DNA of 64,000 nt from Datisca glomerata (GCA_003255025.1 QANY01007891.1:1270558-1334557); one strand, 5' to 3'; positions 1 to 11,510 are shown, numbered from the stretch's first letter. A program made the numbers and translations. Notes: generated by a model from the letters alone, not told the origin.

Positions 1-1210
1 TAGAGTTTTATTATGAACATGCTCATGTTAAAAGTCATATGTAAGAGCGACGTATGTTCGAAGTAGGGATACATGATAATGAGGCATGATACAATTCGAA
101 GCAGGAACAAATGAGCATGAAAACTCAAAGTATGAAATAATGCGTGATAAAATCTAAAATAGGGATGGGTATATAACCCTTTAAGCATGAACATTATGGA
201 TAATCCAATATGCACACGCCTCCTTAAGCAACTTGATTATATATATATATATATATTGTGAGCCTTTTTAGGCAGTATCATGTAGGTTCCTACGTGTATG
301 CACTTTCACAAGTCGAATCGTCTACGGACGGCAGTCTAGCATGTGAACATCATTGGGTTATCTCAATATCAGAAAGCGGTGGTACGTTTACTCCTGATTT
401 TAATGAATTATCTCTAGAAACGATTATGAACACATCATTGGGTTGTATGTATCATACATGAGAATAATGTAGGTAGAAAATGTTGCATGACTTTATTCAT
501 TTGTTATGATACTTTGGTATTTGGATACACGTTATGAACATACATATGTTTCATATGCTACTATGTATACCCACTCATGCTTACATTAAAACTTAAGGTT
601 GTGCATTACTACTGTATATATTTTCAGCTAGTCATCCTTTCGTGAATGATGACATAATCAGATTCTTTATTAAAAGAGGCTTGCCTAGCCAAATACTTCT
701 AGCATCTCTTACTGGAACCTAAATGAGAGCAATTGGTGTATCATTGCACCTGGCAAAGGACTAAAACAACAAAGATGCCCATCATGGTTGAACGTATGGC
801 TCATCAACTAAGACCACGACGCAGAAAAGAACTATGTACAATTTCAATCGCTATACATTTGAACTTGTACATAGGGTTAACGTAAATGTGGATCCGTATC
901 ATTGAGAATGACATGTCAAGATTGAATACGTGGCGTCTAAATACACCACGTGGTGCCTACGTGGCATGGTAAGGCTAAAATAGGATAATAGCAAATATGT
1001 TTATAAGGGCTGTGTCTCGACCTATAAGGGTGGCGAGCCCATTTCAAGATCGTATGTCAAGTGTTGAGTCTCGCCTTCGAGCCAAGTGACAAAGGCTCGA
1101 AGGCTCTTCCTTGCCTGGGAAAATATAGGGTTGTGGTCTGGTAGGATTAGGATAAGGTTATGTTGCACCATGAAAGTAAGAACTACTTGAAGGGTGTAGC
1201 CTCCTTAAGC
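1..1210. other. Unassigned AT-rich DNA at the window edge
   Basis: I recognise no gene here. The stretch holds a short (AT)n microsatellite at about 236-256. Around 928-967 there are three ACGTG cores close together, including one palindromic CCACGTGG at 946-953. A 67-codon open frame at 258-461 has no recognisable domain and overlaps a locally repeated phrase (catcattgggtt occurs twice), so I do not call it a gene. Some of this sequence may belong to the same unidentified repeat element as the GC-rich array that follows. Confidence 0.5.
236..256. repeat. (AT)n microsatellite
   Basis: A simple alternating AT run of about 20 bp. It is typical plant intergenic microsatellite sequence, and no function is implied. 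Confidence 0.8.
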
Positions 1211-1214
1211 ACCT

Positions 1215-1910
1215 TGGATGTGCCCCCTTCGGATAGAGAATGGTAAAAAGAGACGCGATATGTGACCCGCTGGTATAGGGAAACATATGTCCGTCCACCA
1301 TTGGGAATGCCCGACAGTAAGTTGAGCAATGCACCCGTCATCAAAGGTCACTCGGTGACGCATAGAGCAGCTTGACCCACCGTTGGAGGTGCTCACAGTG
1401 GGTAGAGGGGCTGGACCCGCCCTGGGGGTTCCCACAGTCGGAAGATGGGAGGGAACCTTACCCTCCATGGGGGAAGCGTATGTCCTCTTCTGATAGAGAA
1501 GGGGAAAAGGACACGCAATACGTGACCCATCGGTATAAGGAAGCGTATGTCTGTCTGCCATCAGGAATGCCCGACGGTAAGTTGAGTAATTCAACCATCA
1601 TTGGGGGCTCACCCCGGCGACGCATAGAGGTAGCTTAACCCCCTGTGAGAGGTTCCCACGATGGATAGAGGGGCTTGACCTGCCATGGGGGTGCCCATGG
1701 TGGGAAGAGGGGAGTTGACCCACCGTGGAAGCTTCCCCCGGCGGGTAGGGGGACCGTACCCGCCGTGGGGGGTACCCTCAGCAGGTAGGGGGATCTTACC
1801 CACCGTGGGGGGTCCCCACGGCTGGTAAAGGGAACCTTACCCTCTGTGAGGGGTGCTCATGACGGGTAGAGGGACCTTGACCCGCCATGGGGGAGGTGTC
1901 ACAAGGCGGG
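1215..1910. repeat. GC-rich 40-bp tandem repeat with a higher-order duplication
   Basis: The stretch is strikingly GC-rich against an AT-rich window. The clearest copies (about 1755-1900) follow a 40-bp period built on accc-gccgtgggggg-tacc-(c)-ggtagggggacctt. Superimposed on this is a longer unit of about 265-270 bp. A block that begins with a cttcggatagagaa-like phrase and contains gaatgcccgac-(a/g)-gtaagttgag occurs at about 1218-1380 and again at about 1487-1640, each time followed by several 40-bp units. The long open frames on both strands here are by-products of the GC-rich repeat and resemble no protein. Arrays like this are common next to the LTRs of plant retrotransposons, but I cannot assign a parent element. 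Confidence 0.8.
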
Positions 1911-1929
1911 TGGCCCGTGTTGCTCTATA

Positions 1930-2430
1930 TGTAGTCTCTGTGCATCCGTCTTGGGGAGGCTTGACGACAGGTAGTGTCCTATAGGGTCCTCCGTACAGTA
2001 TGAGCCTAACACCTATGGGTTTGTTATCTGGCTCCTCGATGCCAAAAAGACACGACTACTCAAGAGTATGAAAAGTAATCACTTTAATAGAATCCTACGT
2101 CGTTTTGAGGACATGTGTGCGGTCCCTATTCGACCCCATCTATATAAAAGGGGTCCCTAGCACCATTATGGATGCAATCACTTCTCACCGATCCCGAGAT
2201 CAAACACTGAGTATATTCTTTCTTTGAAGTTCTCACCTACCTTAGAGTCTTAAAGGCATTTGTCACCTTCCGACAGCTGCCTAAGATTGCTTGTCATTCA
2301 CCCTCCGACCATGAACTCCCACGTTCCCAGACATACTTGGCATAGACTAGATCACTCATACACACATCACCCTAAACCCCAAAACAAACACCCAACCCAG
2401 ATTTCATTCATTAATTAAGAAATGACCAAC
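1930..2430 (+). promoter_or_regulatory. Possible LTR-like segment with a TATA box
   Basis: A TATAAAA-type box lies in tatataaaa at 2141-2149. A pyrimidine-rich leader follows it and resembles the R/U5 part of a Gypsy LTR. The position directly after a tandem array would fit the 3' end of a Tat-like retrotransposon. I found no second copy, no clear terminal TG...CA pair and no target duplication, so this is a weak call. Confidence 0.3.
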
Positions 2431-2455
2431 TCCTATTAAGATGAAATTTTAAGGT

Positions 2456-3090
2456 AAACTATGAGTGACAGAGTTATAGGATGTGTTATAATATGAAACT
2501 TCCCACAATCTGTGGTGTGCACTAGAAAGAATCTACATGAGCAGGTCTAAGGCAAAGTTGTTGAGTTTGAATAACTCCCTCTACATTACCGAAAAAGAAG
2601 ACAAGTCAGATGTAGACTACTTTAACATAATAAGGACCATTGGAGACCATTTTCTTAATGCATGAGATCTCATAAGTGATTAAGACCTTATACTTCATAT
2701 CTTATGATCCATTTATTGTAAACATTACTTCTAGAACTAACAATCTTACCATAGAAGAAGTTCAGTCTCTAATTTTGATCATGAGCCCAGATTAGAAAAG
2801 AAAAACTTGGAAAGAGATGCAACTCTTAAGGCTTGTGCAAATCTGGCACAAAATACAAGTCATTTTAATAACTATGCCAGGAAAAATAACTCAAACCAGC
2901 AATTGATTAACTATATACCTTATAAAGCATAACTAATAGTAGAGTCACATGCCAAGTACGCAATAAACATGGTCACATATCAGCTCACTGTTGGTCAGAT
3001 TTGATAAAACATATCAACCAATACCTTAAGCTCATTTTAGATATGGACAGAGTTCTATCTCAAGTTCAATATCCCAATTCGATCCCAATT
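2456..3090 (+). pseudogene. Copia gag remnant
   Basis: Reading in the surviving frames gives phrases such as RSKAKLLSLNNSL and DLILHIL. These match, piece by piece, the better-preserved gag at 46470-46800 (RAKLLDLKIFLHK and DLILHILDGL). This would be the capsid protein that packages the element RNA. The N-terminal part is absent, and stop codons interrupt every frame (for example a stop in the equivalent of the LAA-DP phrase, also seen in the second copy). It cannot encode a working protein. Confidence 0.75.
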
Positions 3091-3135
3091 TGAACGTTGG
3101 TTTTAACTCTTCAGCTTACTTAACAAATTCATAAG

Positions 3136-3500
3136 TTGGTTAGAGATACTTCTTGGTGTGCTGACGGTGGAGCCACACACCATGTAACCTCAAACTTAAG
3201 TAATATGAGCCTACAAAGTGAATATCAGGGACCATACAAGCTCACACTTGGTAGTGGTAAGCAGCTTCAAGTTATACATGTTGGTAAAAACTCTATATGT
3301 TCTTCATTTTACTCATTGAATCTAAAATCCGTGTTAAAAGTGCTTGAAATCTCTAAAAACTTCTTGAGTGTCTAAACCTACTGCTAATAACCCTGTCTTT
3401 TTTGAGTTTTACTCATAATACTATTTTTTGAAGGACCTAGTCATAGAGATCATTTTGCTCAAAGAGATACTTAAAGATGGATTTTATGAGCTGACTATGC
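3136..3500 (+). pseudogene. Copia aspartic protease remnant
   Basis: The frame starting at 3136 reads WCADGGATHHVTSNLSNM, which corresponds to the Copia protease active-site region (usual form W-D-S/T-GA-x-HH/H). The catalytic Asp-Ser/Thr-Gly is altered to Asp-Gly-Gly. The frame continues through LTLGSGKQLQVIHVG and FYSLNLKSVLKVLEISKNFLSV, the conserved domain end, and stops at 3375. A downstream frame continues with LKEILKDGFYELTMP up to about 3500. The protease would cut the Gag-Pol polyprotein. The mutated active site and the stop make it inactive. Confidence 0.8.
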
Positions 3501-3689
3501 CTGAGAGGAAGCATATTGTTGCTATAACCTGCAATTTTTATCTTTTTAATGATTGTTTATATCATTCTATTAGTTTAAATTCCAAATAGTCGGTTGTACT
3601 CATTTTCCTTGAAGTCTTACAAAACTTCAGAGAATGTATTAAAATCAGTAACAAATGCAATTAAAGTTCTGTTAATTGTTCAAAATGCT

Positions 3690-4540
3690 TTATTTCATAG
3701 TTCCATTATTGCTCATAAGAATATTGCACTATGGAATCTTAAACTTAGACATTCATCTAATAAACATGTCATAAAACAGATTGCAAAGCATGTTAAACAA
3801 CAATTGCACACTAAGCCACTCACAATTGTCATGCCTTTTTCAACTTCATAAAAGGCATAGGTTAAATAAACCACCTTCTCATACTGTCACCATACTACCC
3901 TTATAATTGGTACAAACCGATCTTTGGGGACTAGCAACAATCACATCATAGATGGCCACACTAGGTTCACTTGGATTTACCTCTTTAAAACTCAAATATA
4001 AAGCATTTTTCGCCTCTAGGGACCTAGTTCATAAACAATTTGAGTTGCCTATAAAATTCTTGCATTATGGTTGGGAGGGTCAGTATAGGTCATTTTCTCA
4101 GTATCTTCTCGCTAATGGTATCACATTTAGGCACCCTACCCCCAGAACAATCACCAACATGGTAAAGCTGAAAGGAAGGATATGCATATTGTTGAACTTG
4201 GCCTTACACTTCTGGCCCATGCTTCCATGCGCATAAGATAATGGTGGTATGCCTTCCAAACAGCCACTTATCTTATAAATAAACTACCAACTCTTGTTCT
4301 TCACAATATTTCACCTCATCAGAAACTTCACCATCATAAACCTGATTATACTTATCTCAAATCCTATGGTTGTGGTTGTTTTCCCATCAGAGGCCTATAA
4401 TAAACATAGTTAGTATTTAGGTCCACTATAAGTGTATTTTTAGGGTACTCATCAATGCATAAAGGTTACTTTTACCTACATCCATCAAGGAAAATTATCA
4501 TTGCCATTAATGTGACTTTTGATGAGTGTATTTTTCCTTT
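3690..4540 (+). pseudogene. Copia GAG-pre-integrase and integrase remnant
   Basis: The pre-integrase zinc-binding region survives as ALWNLKLRHSSNKHV near 3727-3775 (usual form W-H-x-LGH-S). Integrase core phrases follow at about 4060-4240 (YGWEGQYRSFSQYLLAN, then GITFRHPTPRT), matching the D-x-GGEY-S...LGI-H-xS-P-T-x-QNG segment with the frame broken. The C-terminal part reads TATYLINKLPTLVLHNISP and HKGYFYLHPSRKIIIAINVTFDE-like text up to about 4530, split over several frames. The product would insert the cDNA into the host genome; this copy is dead. Confidence 0.8.
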
Positions 4541-4984
4541 TCATATAGGTTTTCCCACCTCTATGCTTGTTGTTTCCAAAATTTCCCACCCTATATCTTC
4601 TTGGTCTATAAGCTCTTTGCCTTTTTCAGGTCACAAGACATCTCCTATCTCTCCAGCAAGCCATGCGTCAGATGACTCCATCTTACATGCTTTTCCTTTA
4701 GGTAATAATGCCCCTCAACTTCAACTTGGCCTACTGAACTTGATCCTACTACAGCTCTCCCAACTTCACCAACCATACCTACCTCACCCTGAATCATTCC
4801 ACCTCTCTATCAAAACACCCATCCTATAGTTACAACGTCCAAGGCTGGCATCTACAAACCAAAAGCATTTGTAGCAACCATTCCCCACACTTCTGCTGCA
4901 TAACCTTAGATTGTCAAACATGCCTTAGTGAATCCACTCTAGACATAGGTAATGCAAGCTTAATATCAGGCCCTTATTCTCAAT

Positions 4985-5965
4985 AAAAATTGGTCCATGG
5001 TACCCTCAACTCCCGACATGAACATCATTGGGAATAAATGAGTTCTCAGGTTGAAGTAGAATGTTGATGGTTCCATTTCAAGGCACAAGATAAGACTTGT
5101 TGCCAAAAGGTTTCATGAGACTCCAGGCTTGGATTTTACAAAGTCATATAGCCTAGTGATCAAACATGTTACCGTCAGACTTATGTTGACCATTGCTATC
5201 ACCAACAATTGGTAAATTAGACAATTGGATATTAACAATGTCTTTCTCAATGGCAAAATTTTAGAAACTGTGTATATGTCTCTGCCAGAAGGCTTCTCTG
5301 GCCTGTCCTTTCCTCATCATGTTTGTAGACCTCACAAGACACTTTATGGGCTTAAGCAAGCTCCTCAAGATTTGTATGGCAAGATGAAAAGAACATTGTT
5401 GCAAAAGGCTTTAAGGTAGTAAAATCAGATAATTCTTTCTTTATTATACATAAAGTCTTTAGAATTGCATAGCTTCTTGTATATGTGGACGACATGCTTA
5501 TTACTAACAGTGACTCCAGTTACCTGTCCACTCTCACCTATGAGTTAAATTCTAATTTCTCATTAAAGGATCTTGTCAATCTTCACCATTTCCTTACTAT
5601 TGAAGTAATTTATAAAGCTACAGACCTTCATCTGTCCCAAAAAGTTGCACATGGTAGATGTTAAATCATGTCCTACACCTGCCACTTACTCTATTAAACT
5701 CAATAAAGAATGGGGTGAGTCTTTATCTAATGTTACTCAATTCAGAAGCTTGATCGATACTCTACAATACATGACCCTAATCAGACCTAACATTGCCTTT
5801 ATTGTTAATAAATTAAGTCAATATTTGCACTGTCCCACTACCAATTATTGGGAAGCATGTAAGAGATTTCTTATGTATCTCAAGGGAAAAGATCATGATG
5901 GTTTATTACTCCAACAAGCTCTCTCTATTTGGAATCCTTCTCTGATATAGACTAGGTCAATTGTC
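4985..5965 (+). pseudogene. Copia reverse transcriptase remnant
   Basis: Successive frames read NWSMVPSTPD, then KIRLVAKRFHETPGLDFTK, then QLDINNVFLNGKILETVYM with PEGF, then CRPHKTLYGLKQAP. All are signature blocks of Copia RT in the normal order. The catalytic Tyr-Val-Asp-Asp is still intact at 5482-5493 although the surrounding frame is broken. The later block reads SLIDTLQYMTLIRPNIAF and KLSQYLHCPT (about 5745-5840), the connection to RNase H. At least three frameshifts and several stops rule out a functional polymerase. Confidence 0.85.
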
Positions 5966-6039
5966 CTAATGATAGGAGGTCTACTTGATGTAATGCGATT
6001 TATCTTGGTCCAACTCTTCTCTCATGGTCTTCAAAAAAG

Positions 6040-6400
6040 TAACATTTATTGTTAGGAGTAGCACTGCAAGTGAGTATAGGGCTTTGTCTCACACTGCCTC
6101 TGAATTGTCATGGACTTAGTCTCTCATGACAAAAATGTCTCTCATTCCCACTTCAGTTCTTGTAATTTGCTGTGACAATTAAGGTGTTGCCTCCATTTCG
6201 TCCAACCAATCTCCCATGCACGGATAAAACATATTGTAATAGATATTCACTTTGTTAGAGATAAAGTACTAGCCAACCAGCTCCATATCAGGTATATTCT
6301 AACAAGTGAACATGTAGCACATATTCACCAAGTCTCTTTTTGGTTCTGTATTTCATCATCTAAAGGACAAGATAAATGTGGTACCACCACCCTTTAGCTT
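6040..6400 (+). pseudogene. Copia RNase H remnant
   Basis: Fragments reading SSTASEYRALSHTASELSW, then CCDN, then HIFTKSLFG, then HLKDKINVVPPPFSL follow the order of a Copia RNase H domain and the polyprotein C-terminus. The frame ends next to the polypurine tract, as expected. Stops after SELSW and in the middle of the domain show decay. Confidence 0.8.
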
Positions 6401-6409
6401 GAGGGAGGA

Positions 6410-6781
6410 TGTTAAGAGTAATATCAAGAGTGCCAAGGACTAGTCCACTATACAGCTCACTGCTCAACTAGATGTTGCTAGCTCAGTTAGCAAGCCAAGC
6501 TAGCCTACATCACATGGGAAACACTACTCACTCACCTTGCTTATTCAACATCCTTAGTCAGTAATTATGTTAGAGGAAATATTCCTCACGACCATCTTCT
6601 CTCCTACTCTAACTGATTTGCTCTTCATCATTATTATCCTCTCTATATTTCATTCCTTGGCTACTAGATATTTCTAAGCTCGCTATAAAGGAGCATGATG
6701 AAAAGAATTGCAATTGAATTGAAAGCTTTCTTCAATCATTTCTTATAACTCAACTCGCTAGCTAATTTTCATTTTAATACA
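6410..6781 (+). repeat. 3' LTR of the 2440-6781 Copia element
   Basis: The LTR begins TGTTAAGAGTAATATC directly after the polypurine tract. The right edge is estimated at a taataca near 6781. Without a 5' partner LTR or a target duplication it is uncertain by tens of bases. Confidence 0.65.
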
Positions 6782-7160
6782 GAGTTCAAAAACTCAATTC
6801 GCAATGTTTCCAACCCTATTTTGCAAGAAATTTCTAGGTTACACGGATAATACCGTACATGGAGTCAATTTACCATTGGTTCATATCTTGTACAATACCT
6901 TCACCGTAACAGGACCCATTTTTACAACTTCAACCATGTCTGAGTGACTGTTTCAAGGTGGCTGATTATAAGGAAGACGAGTTTGGTGCCCTCTCGAAGT
7001 AGGAATATTTTAATGCCTTGTAAACTTGGCCTTTTATGTAGTGGATACTAAAGGTGGTTGAATTTAAAGAAGTGCTTTTGGTGCCCTCTCGAGAGATCGT
7101 TTAATGCTCAAGTCTAAGTAAAGGGCTTTAGATGCCCACCTAATCCTCGAGAGATGGTCT
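6782..7160. other. Unassigned spacer between two retrotransposons
   Basis: No gene or domain is recognised. A phrase of the type tttggtgccctctcgaga occurs twice (about 6988-7008 and 7077-7097), which may be the outer part of a diverged LTR of the following Gypsy element or a small local duplication. Confidence 0.4.
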
Positions 7161-7589
7161 TGATGTGTAAATGAAGCCAAATCTCCATTGCTATTTATGA
7201 ACAACATTCTCTTACTCATCATTCTCTTTATGAGATATGAATGAAGGACATCACGTGAGATTTGAACAGTAAAATTCCAACCTTACGTGTGGAAAGATCT
7301 AGGTCAAGGAATCAATTAAGGAATAAATGGAATATGGACAGTAGGATCACCCAGACGATTATGAAGGAGATCTTCGAAGAGAAGATGTTTATCAGTTCCT
7401 CATTGTTTACTATAAAATAGGAGTTATTATAATTTAGTTGTCACTTTTATGTATAAATAGGAGCATATACAACCTCAAGAATCAATCGAAAACAAACAAA
7501 TCTTTCAATTCGTATTCTCTTTCTCTCTCATTTATTGTTTTAATTACTTGCTCGTAAGATATTTTCTTTCACTAAAAAACTCTTTTACT
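7160..7589 (+). repeat. 5' LTR (inner part) of the Gypsy/Tat element
   Basis: From about 7290 to 7589 the sequence matches 32120-32439, through phrases such as gatgtttatcagttcctcat and tataaataggagcat. The TATA box is at 7452-7459. The LTR end is set at 7589 by alignment with the CA-ended right copy (the left copy ends CT). The upstream half does not align convincingly with the right copy and may be deleted or rearranged. Confidence 0.65.
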
Positions 7590-8182
7590 TTTTTGTGTTT
7601 TCATTGAGAGTGAGGAAAACTCGAGAGAACCCTTTTAAAAATGCCTAGAACCAGATCAAATGTTATCCTCAATGAGGAAAAAGGAACTGGAAATGGGAAT
7701 ATCATGTTGATTAACTCACACCACCAGTTGAAATGCTTCAAACCATTCTGACGAGAATACAGAAGATGGAACAACGAAACACCAAGATACTGTGCTATGC
7801 ATGGAAAATAGTGCAGGATCAAACCAATGCCTTACAATGGAAATTGGCACAGATATATACAGAGGTTAGTTAACGGACTAACAATGAGGAACGAGAAAAT
7901 TGTCAAAGCAAGATGAATGGGATGCCAGGCGGGTAAACCCTAAAATAAACAGGAACGTGTAGCAAAAAGACGGAGGGACCCAGTCTTAAAACCACACGCA
8001 AGAGACAACGGGAGAAACCCAACTACCTAAGATCATAAATGAAAAGGTGGTAGAATATATGTTGGAGGAAAATATGATGGAGATGAGGAAGCTGGGAAGT
8101 ACGGGGAAAGGCTGATTCGAGTCACTTATCAGTTCTCCGTTGTCTCTAGAGATTCTGGCTTCCTCAGTCCTAAAAAAAATTC

Positions 8183-8770
8183 ATGGCATCCAAGTTTAAA
8201 TGCTATGAAGGGAAATCTGATAAATTGGACCATCTCAAGCGATTCAAGAAAGTGATGGAACTATATCTACATGAAGATGAACTTATGTGTAGGATGTTCC
8301 CTACTAGTCTGGACAAGACTGTTTTAAAATGGTATCATTCGCTCCCCGCTCATTCAATTACTAACTTTACTATTATGAGGAATAGTATTCAACGTTCTGT
8401 TTGGTGATGGAAGATACATAATATCTTCTGTCCATCTTCACCAAGAAGGGAGAATCTTTGTAGGAGTACATGCATAGATTTAAGGATAAAATGGCCAAGG
8501 TGGAAAATGATGATGATCGAGTAGCAAGACTGGCTTTCAAACAAGGGTTAGATCTAAATTCATCCCTCTTTGAGGATTTATCAAAGTTGAAACCGTTTTT
8601 CATGGCTGAATCATTCCAATGAACACAAACTTATATCATGTTGGAAAAGGAAATGAAGATTTTATTGAAGCTGACGGAACAAAGGACAGAAGAACAACAG
8701 AAAGGAGAGCATAATTCTAGGTCCAAGGAAAAATATCAGAAAGATTGGAAAGAGATGATGTGAGGAGAGA
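8183..8770 (+). pseudogene. Gypsy/Tat gag remnant
   Basis: The frame from 8183 reads KFKCYEGKSDKLDHLKRF, then LMCRMFPTSLDKTVLKWYHS and LPAHSITNF. This is the retrotransposon gag (capsid) core with its typical FP-x-SL-x-A-x-W-Y/F-x-LP-x-SI-SF pattern. It hits a stop at about 8405 and continues in another frame with EYMHRFKDKMAKVENDD and LAFKQGLD, then a charged Lys/Glu/Gln-rich tail to 8760. Capsid function is known for the family; this copy has at least two disabling changes. Confidence 0.8.
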
Positions 8771-9249
8771 AAGCAAATGAGATAAGACTAAGAAATATGG
8801 AAGATATACTGATAGGATCCATCCCTAATATAAAGTATATACACCCCTCACTATTCTAGTAAATCAATTTCTTGAGGTGATCAAGAATAAGCCATGGTGG
8901 TAGAGACCAGCACCGTTGATGAGAGAACTGAGTTATAAGGACAAAGACAAATAATATTCTTTTCATAAGAGCTATGTGCATTACACGAGGAACTTTTTTC
9001 ACCTCAAGTGCTACATTAAAGAGTTAATAAAGGATAGGCACCTCCAACAATATGTGCAGAATGACATACAGAAACATGAAACGCTAAATGAGGTCCAAGA
9101 TAAGGAAGACAGCCTCTCAGAATCATCGGTACAATAATTGCGCTGATTGTACGAGTGGAATAACCAAAAAAGAGAGTAAAATGTATTGTAAGTAGCCCAT
9201 ATTAGAATAACATCAGGAGAAAGGAAGTTATTCGAATAACAACAGAACT
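8771..9249 (+). pseudogene. Gag to protease linker of the Gypsy/Tat element
   Basis: The stretch reads as charged, low-complexity text with stops in every frame. Phrases such as SYKDKDKYYSFHKSYVHYT and LKCYIKELIKDRHLQQYV (about 8930-9060) resemble the gag C-terminal segment before the protease in Tat elements (the YC-x-FH-x-GH-T-x-C-x-L-x-I-x-LI-x-G-L pattern). The zinc-knuckle cysteines are largely lost. Confidence 0.55.
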
Positions 9250-9723
9250 TTGTTATTGATATTCGATAAGCTGGATGTGGAACACGACGAGCGTAAGAAT
9301 GACGCTCTGGTTATTACAATTCAAGTCAAAAATTGTTTGCTGAGGAGGGTAGTGATTGATGATGGGAGCACTGTCAACATCCTACATCGATCAATCCTTG
9401 TAAAGATTTCCATGGGAGCTCAAAAGTTGTAAGGTCTATTGCATCCATTAATAGGTTTCTACAGGACCGTAAGTTACTCTAAAGGAATCATTACTCTCCT
9501 AGTGAATGTCGAACCATTCAACCAACTGACACAATTTGTAGTCTTGGACACCTTATCCCATTTCAATGTAATCCTAGGAAAAACGTGGTTGCAGATGATG
9601 AATGTCATTCCGTCAACCTTTTACCACGTGCTAAAATATCCATCTCTAGATGGAATAATAACGATAAAAGGGAGATCAAGTTGCTGCTCGCATCTACGCC
9701 ATAACATCATTGTAATCAACTAG
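9250..9723 (+). pseudogene. Gypsy/Tat aspartic protease remnant
   Basis: Two adjacent frames (9250-9432 and 9439-9723) separated by a stop cover the retropepsin-like region. The first has DALVITIQVKN and RVVIDDGSTVNIL, where the usual catalytic form is D-T/S-G or IDGGSS in Tat elements and here reads DDGST. The second has LIGFYRTVSYSKGIITL, then FVVLDTLSHFNVILGKTWL and IPSTFYHVLKYP, the well-conserved second half. This protease would process Gag-Pol. One stop at about 9432 is the main disabling change seen. Confidence 0.8.
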
Positions 9724-10019
9724 ACGAATGGCACTGAAAGACGGGCAGGATGGCCCAATAAACTTGAGGTGCAAAGCGGGAGTAGCGATCGAGCTTACCT
9801 TGTTAAGGGAACATAGAAGACAACTAAAATTGGGCCCACCTAGAGGAAGCCTAAAAGGAGATTTTAACTGACTTTTTACAGAAGAATAAAGATATATTTA
9901 CGACTACGACACATGAATGCCAGGTATTCTTGAAAATATAATATGTCATAAACTGAATATAGATCCCACTGTAACACTATTAAAGTAACAGAAGAGAAGC
10001 TTCACTTTAGAACGAAACG

Positions 10020-10860
10020 CTGTGATCAAAGAAAAAGTGGAGAAACTTTTGAAAGTTGACTTTATTTGAGAAGTTGACTAATCGGAGTGGCTTACCAACA
10101 TAGTTATGGTGAAAAAGAAGAAATGAAAATGGAGTATTTGTGTTGATTTCACCGATCTAAATAAAGTATGTCCAAAAGATGACTACCCGTTACCGAGAAT
10201 AAATCAGATGGTGGATACGACTTCGGCATATGAGCTCCTCAGTTTTATAAATGCCTTTTCAGGATATAATCCAGTGAACATGTTCCAATCTAATCAGAAA
10301 AAAACCTCATTTGTAACTGAACATGGCATTTTCGGTTATAAAGGGATGCCCTTTGGACTGAAAATTACGAGTGTAACTTATCAGAGACTAGTGAATAAAA
10401 TCTTTCACGAGAAAATTGGAAAACCATGGAGGCTTCCATAGAAGATGTGCTGGTCAAGAGTTGTGAATTAAAAGATCATATCATGGATCTTGATAAGGCC
10501 TTTTTTATCTTTAGAAAGAACTCAATGAAGTTGAATCTAGAGACGTGCACATTTCGCGTAGCAGCGGGAAAGTACTTAGGTCGTCTAGTAACATAACGGG
10601 GGATTGAAGTCAACCATCATCAAGTAAAAGCCATCATAGATATGAAGTCACCAAAAAACCATAAGGAAATACAAAGCCTGACGGGAAAATTGGTGGCTTT
10701 GAACAGATTCTTTTCAAGGTCAACGGATAAGTGCAAGCCATTTTCATGAGATTGAAAAAGAATTTTGTTGAGAGTTAGAACGAAAAATGCGAAGATGCTT
10801 TCAAAAGAATGAAGGAATATCTTACAACTCCCCTGTTGTTCTCAAGATGAATCCTTACTT
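10020..10860 (+). pseudogene. Gypsy/Tat reverse transcriptase remnant
   Basis: The text reads WLTNIVMVKKK, then WSICVDFTDLNKVCPKDDYP, then LLSFINAFSGYNPVNMFQ, then KTSFVTEHGIFGYKGMPFGL. These are the ordered RT blocks of Gypsy elements. The catalytic Y/F-x-DD is damaged: the corresponding site reads SIEDVLVKS at about 10438. The thumb and RNase H connection continue as FRVAAGKYLGRLVT and QSLTGKLVALNRFFSRST. Frameshifts at about 10440 and beyond 10730, plus stops, show it is inactive. Confidence 0.85.
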
Positions 10861-10869
10861 TCAAGCTCA

Positions 10870-11510
10870 CGTCATAAAAGTATTAACAGACTCACTCATC
10901 AGAAGTCTATTACACTCACTGAAGTAAGTGGGAGAATTATGAAATGGGCAATTGAACTTGGCCAATATGAAATTCAATACGAGCCAAGAACTTCTATCAA
11001 AAGGCATGTAGTCGCTGACTTTGTCATGGACTTCACTTATGATGAAGAGAAAGAAAGTAAAGGGTTATGAACTACATAAGAGAATGGATCCTAGAAGTTG
11101 TTTGTTGATGGGGCCTCAAATAACAAAGGGGTCAGCGCGGGAATAATAATGCAGACCCTATTTGGAGAAACTCTTGAACACACTATGTCTTTTGGGTTTA
11201 ACACATAAAAAAATCAGAATATGAAGCCTTGATAGTAGAAGTTGGCATGCTGCTAGAATTTGAGGTAATAGATGTGAAGGTATTTTGTGATCCCATGTTG
11301 ATTGTGAAATAGGTTACAGGATAATTTACAGTTAAAGAAGAAAGAAAGATAAACTATTTACAACGGGTGAAAGAAAAACTATGTCTGTAGGGAAATTATG
11401 AAATCCATCAGATCCTAAAGACTGAGAACAGACACGCAGATGCATTGGAAATTTTGGGATCATCAGTGCAACTCCCTACAAAGAAACGTGTCAGTGGAAT
11501 TTCTTAAAAA
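10870..11510 (+). pseudogene. Gypsy/Tat RNase H region remnant
   Basis: The connection domain reads SGRIMKWAIELGQYEIQYEP and RTSIKRHVVADFVMDFT. A second RNase H start follows, KLFVDGASNNKGVSAGIIM (about 11100). The presence of an LFVDGASN-type RNase H after the Gypsy RNase H connection is characteristic of the Tat lineage, which carries an additional archaeal-type RNase H. Later fragments (for example KTENRHADALEI near 11420) match the usual N-x-ADALA end. Several stops interrupt the reading. Confidence 0.75.

Larger units (their letters stand above)
2440..6781 (+). mobile_element. Degenerate Copia LTR retrotransposon, 5'-truncated
   Basis: The order gag, protease, integrase, reverse transcriptase, RNase H is diagnostic of Ty1/Copia. 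All domains read on the plus strand through many frameshifts and stops. A purine-rich polypurine tract (gcttgagggagga, about 6396-6408) sits immediately before the 3' LTR, which starts TGTTAAGAG at 6410. No matching 5' LTR or primer-binding site is found upstream, and gag starts part-way through its domain near 2456, so the 5' end has been lost. Its gag and protease resemble those of the second plus-strand Copia element at 46205-47945, so the two belong to related lineages. Confidence 0.9.

Noticed and set aside
258..461. 67-codon open frame
   Set aside because: No domain, internal repeated phrase, and no codon-like conservation; treated as chance.
1205..1803. Long open frames on both strands
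   Set aside because: They follow the GC-rich tandem repeat in all frames and have Pro/Gly/Arg-rich text dictated by the repeat.
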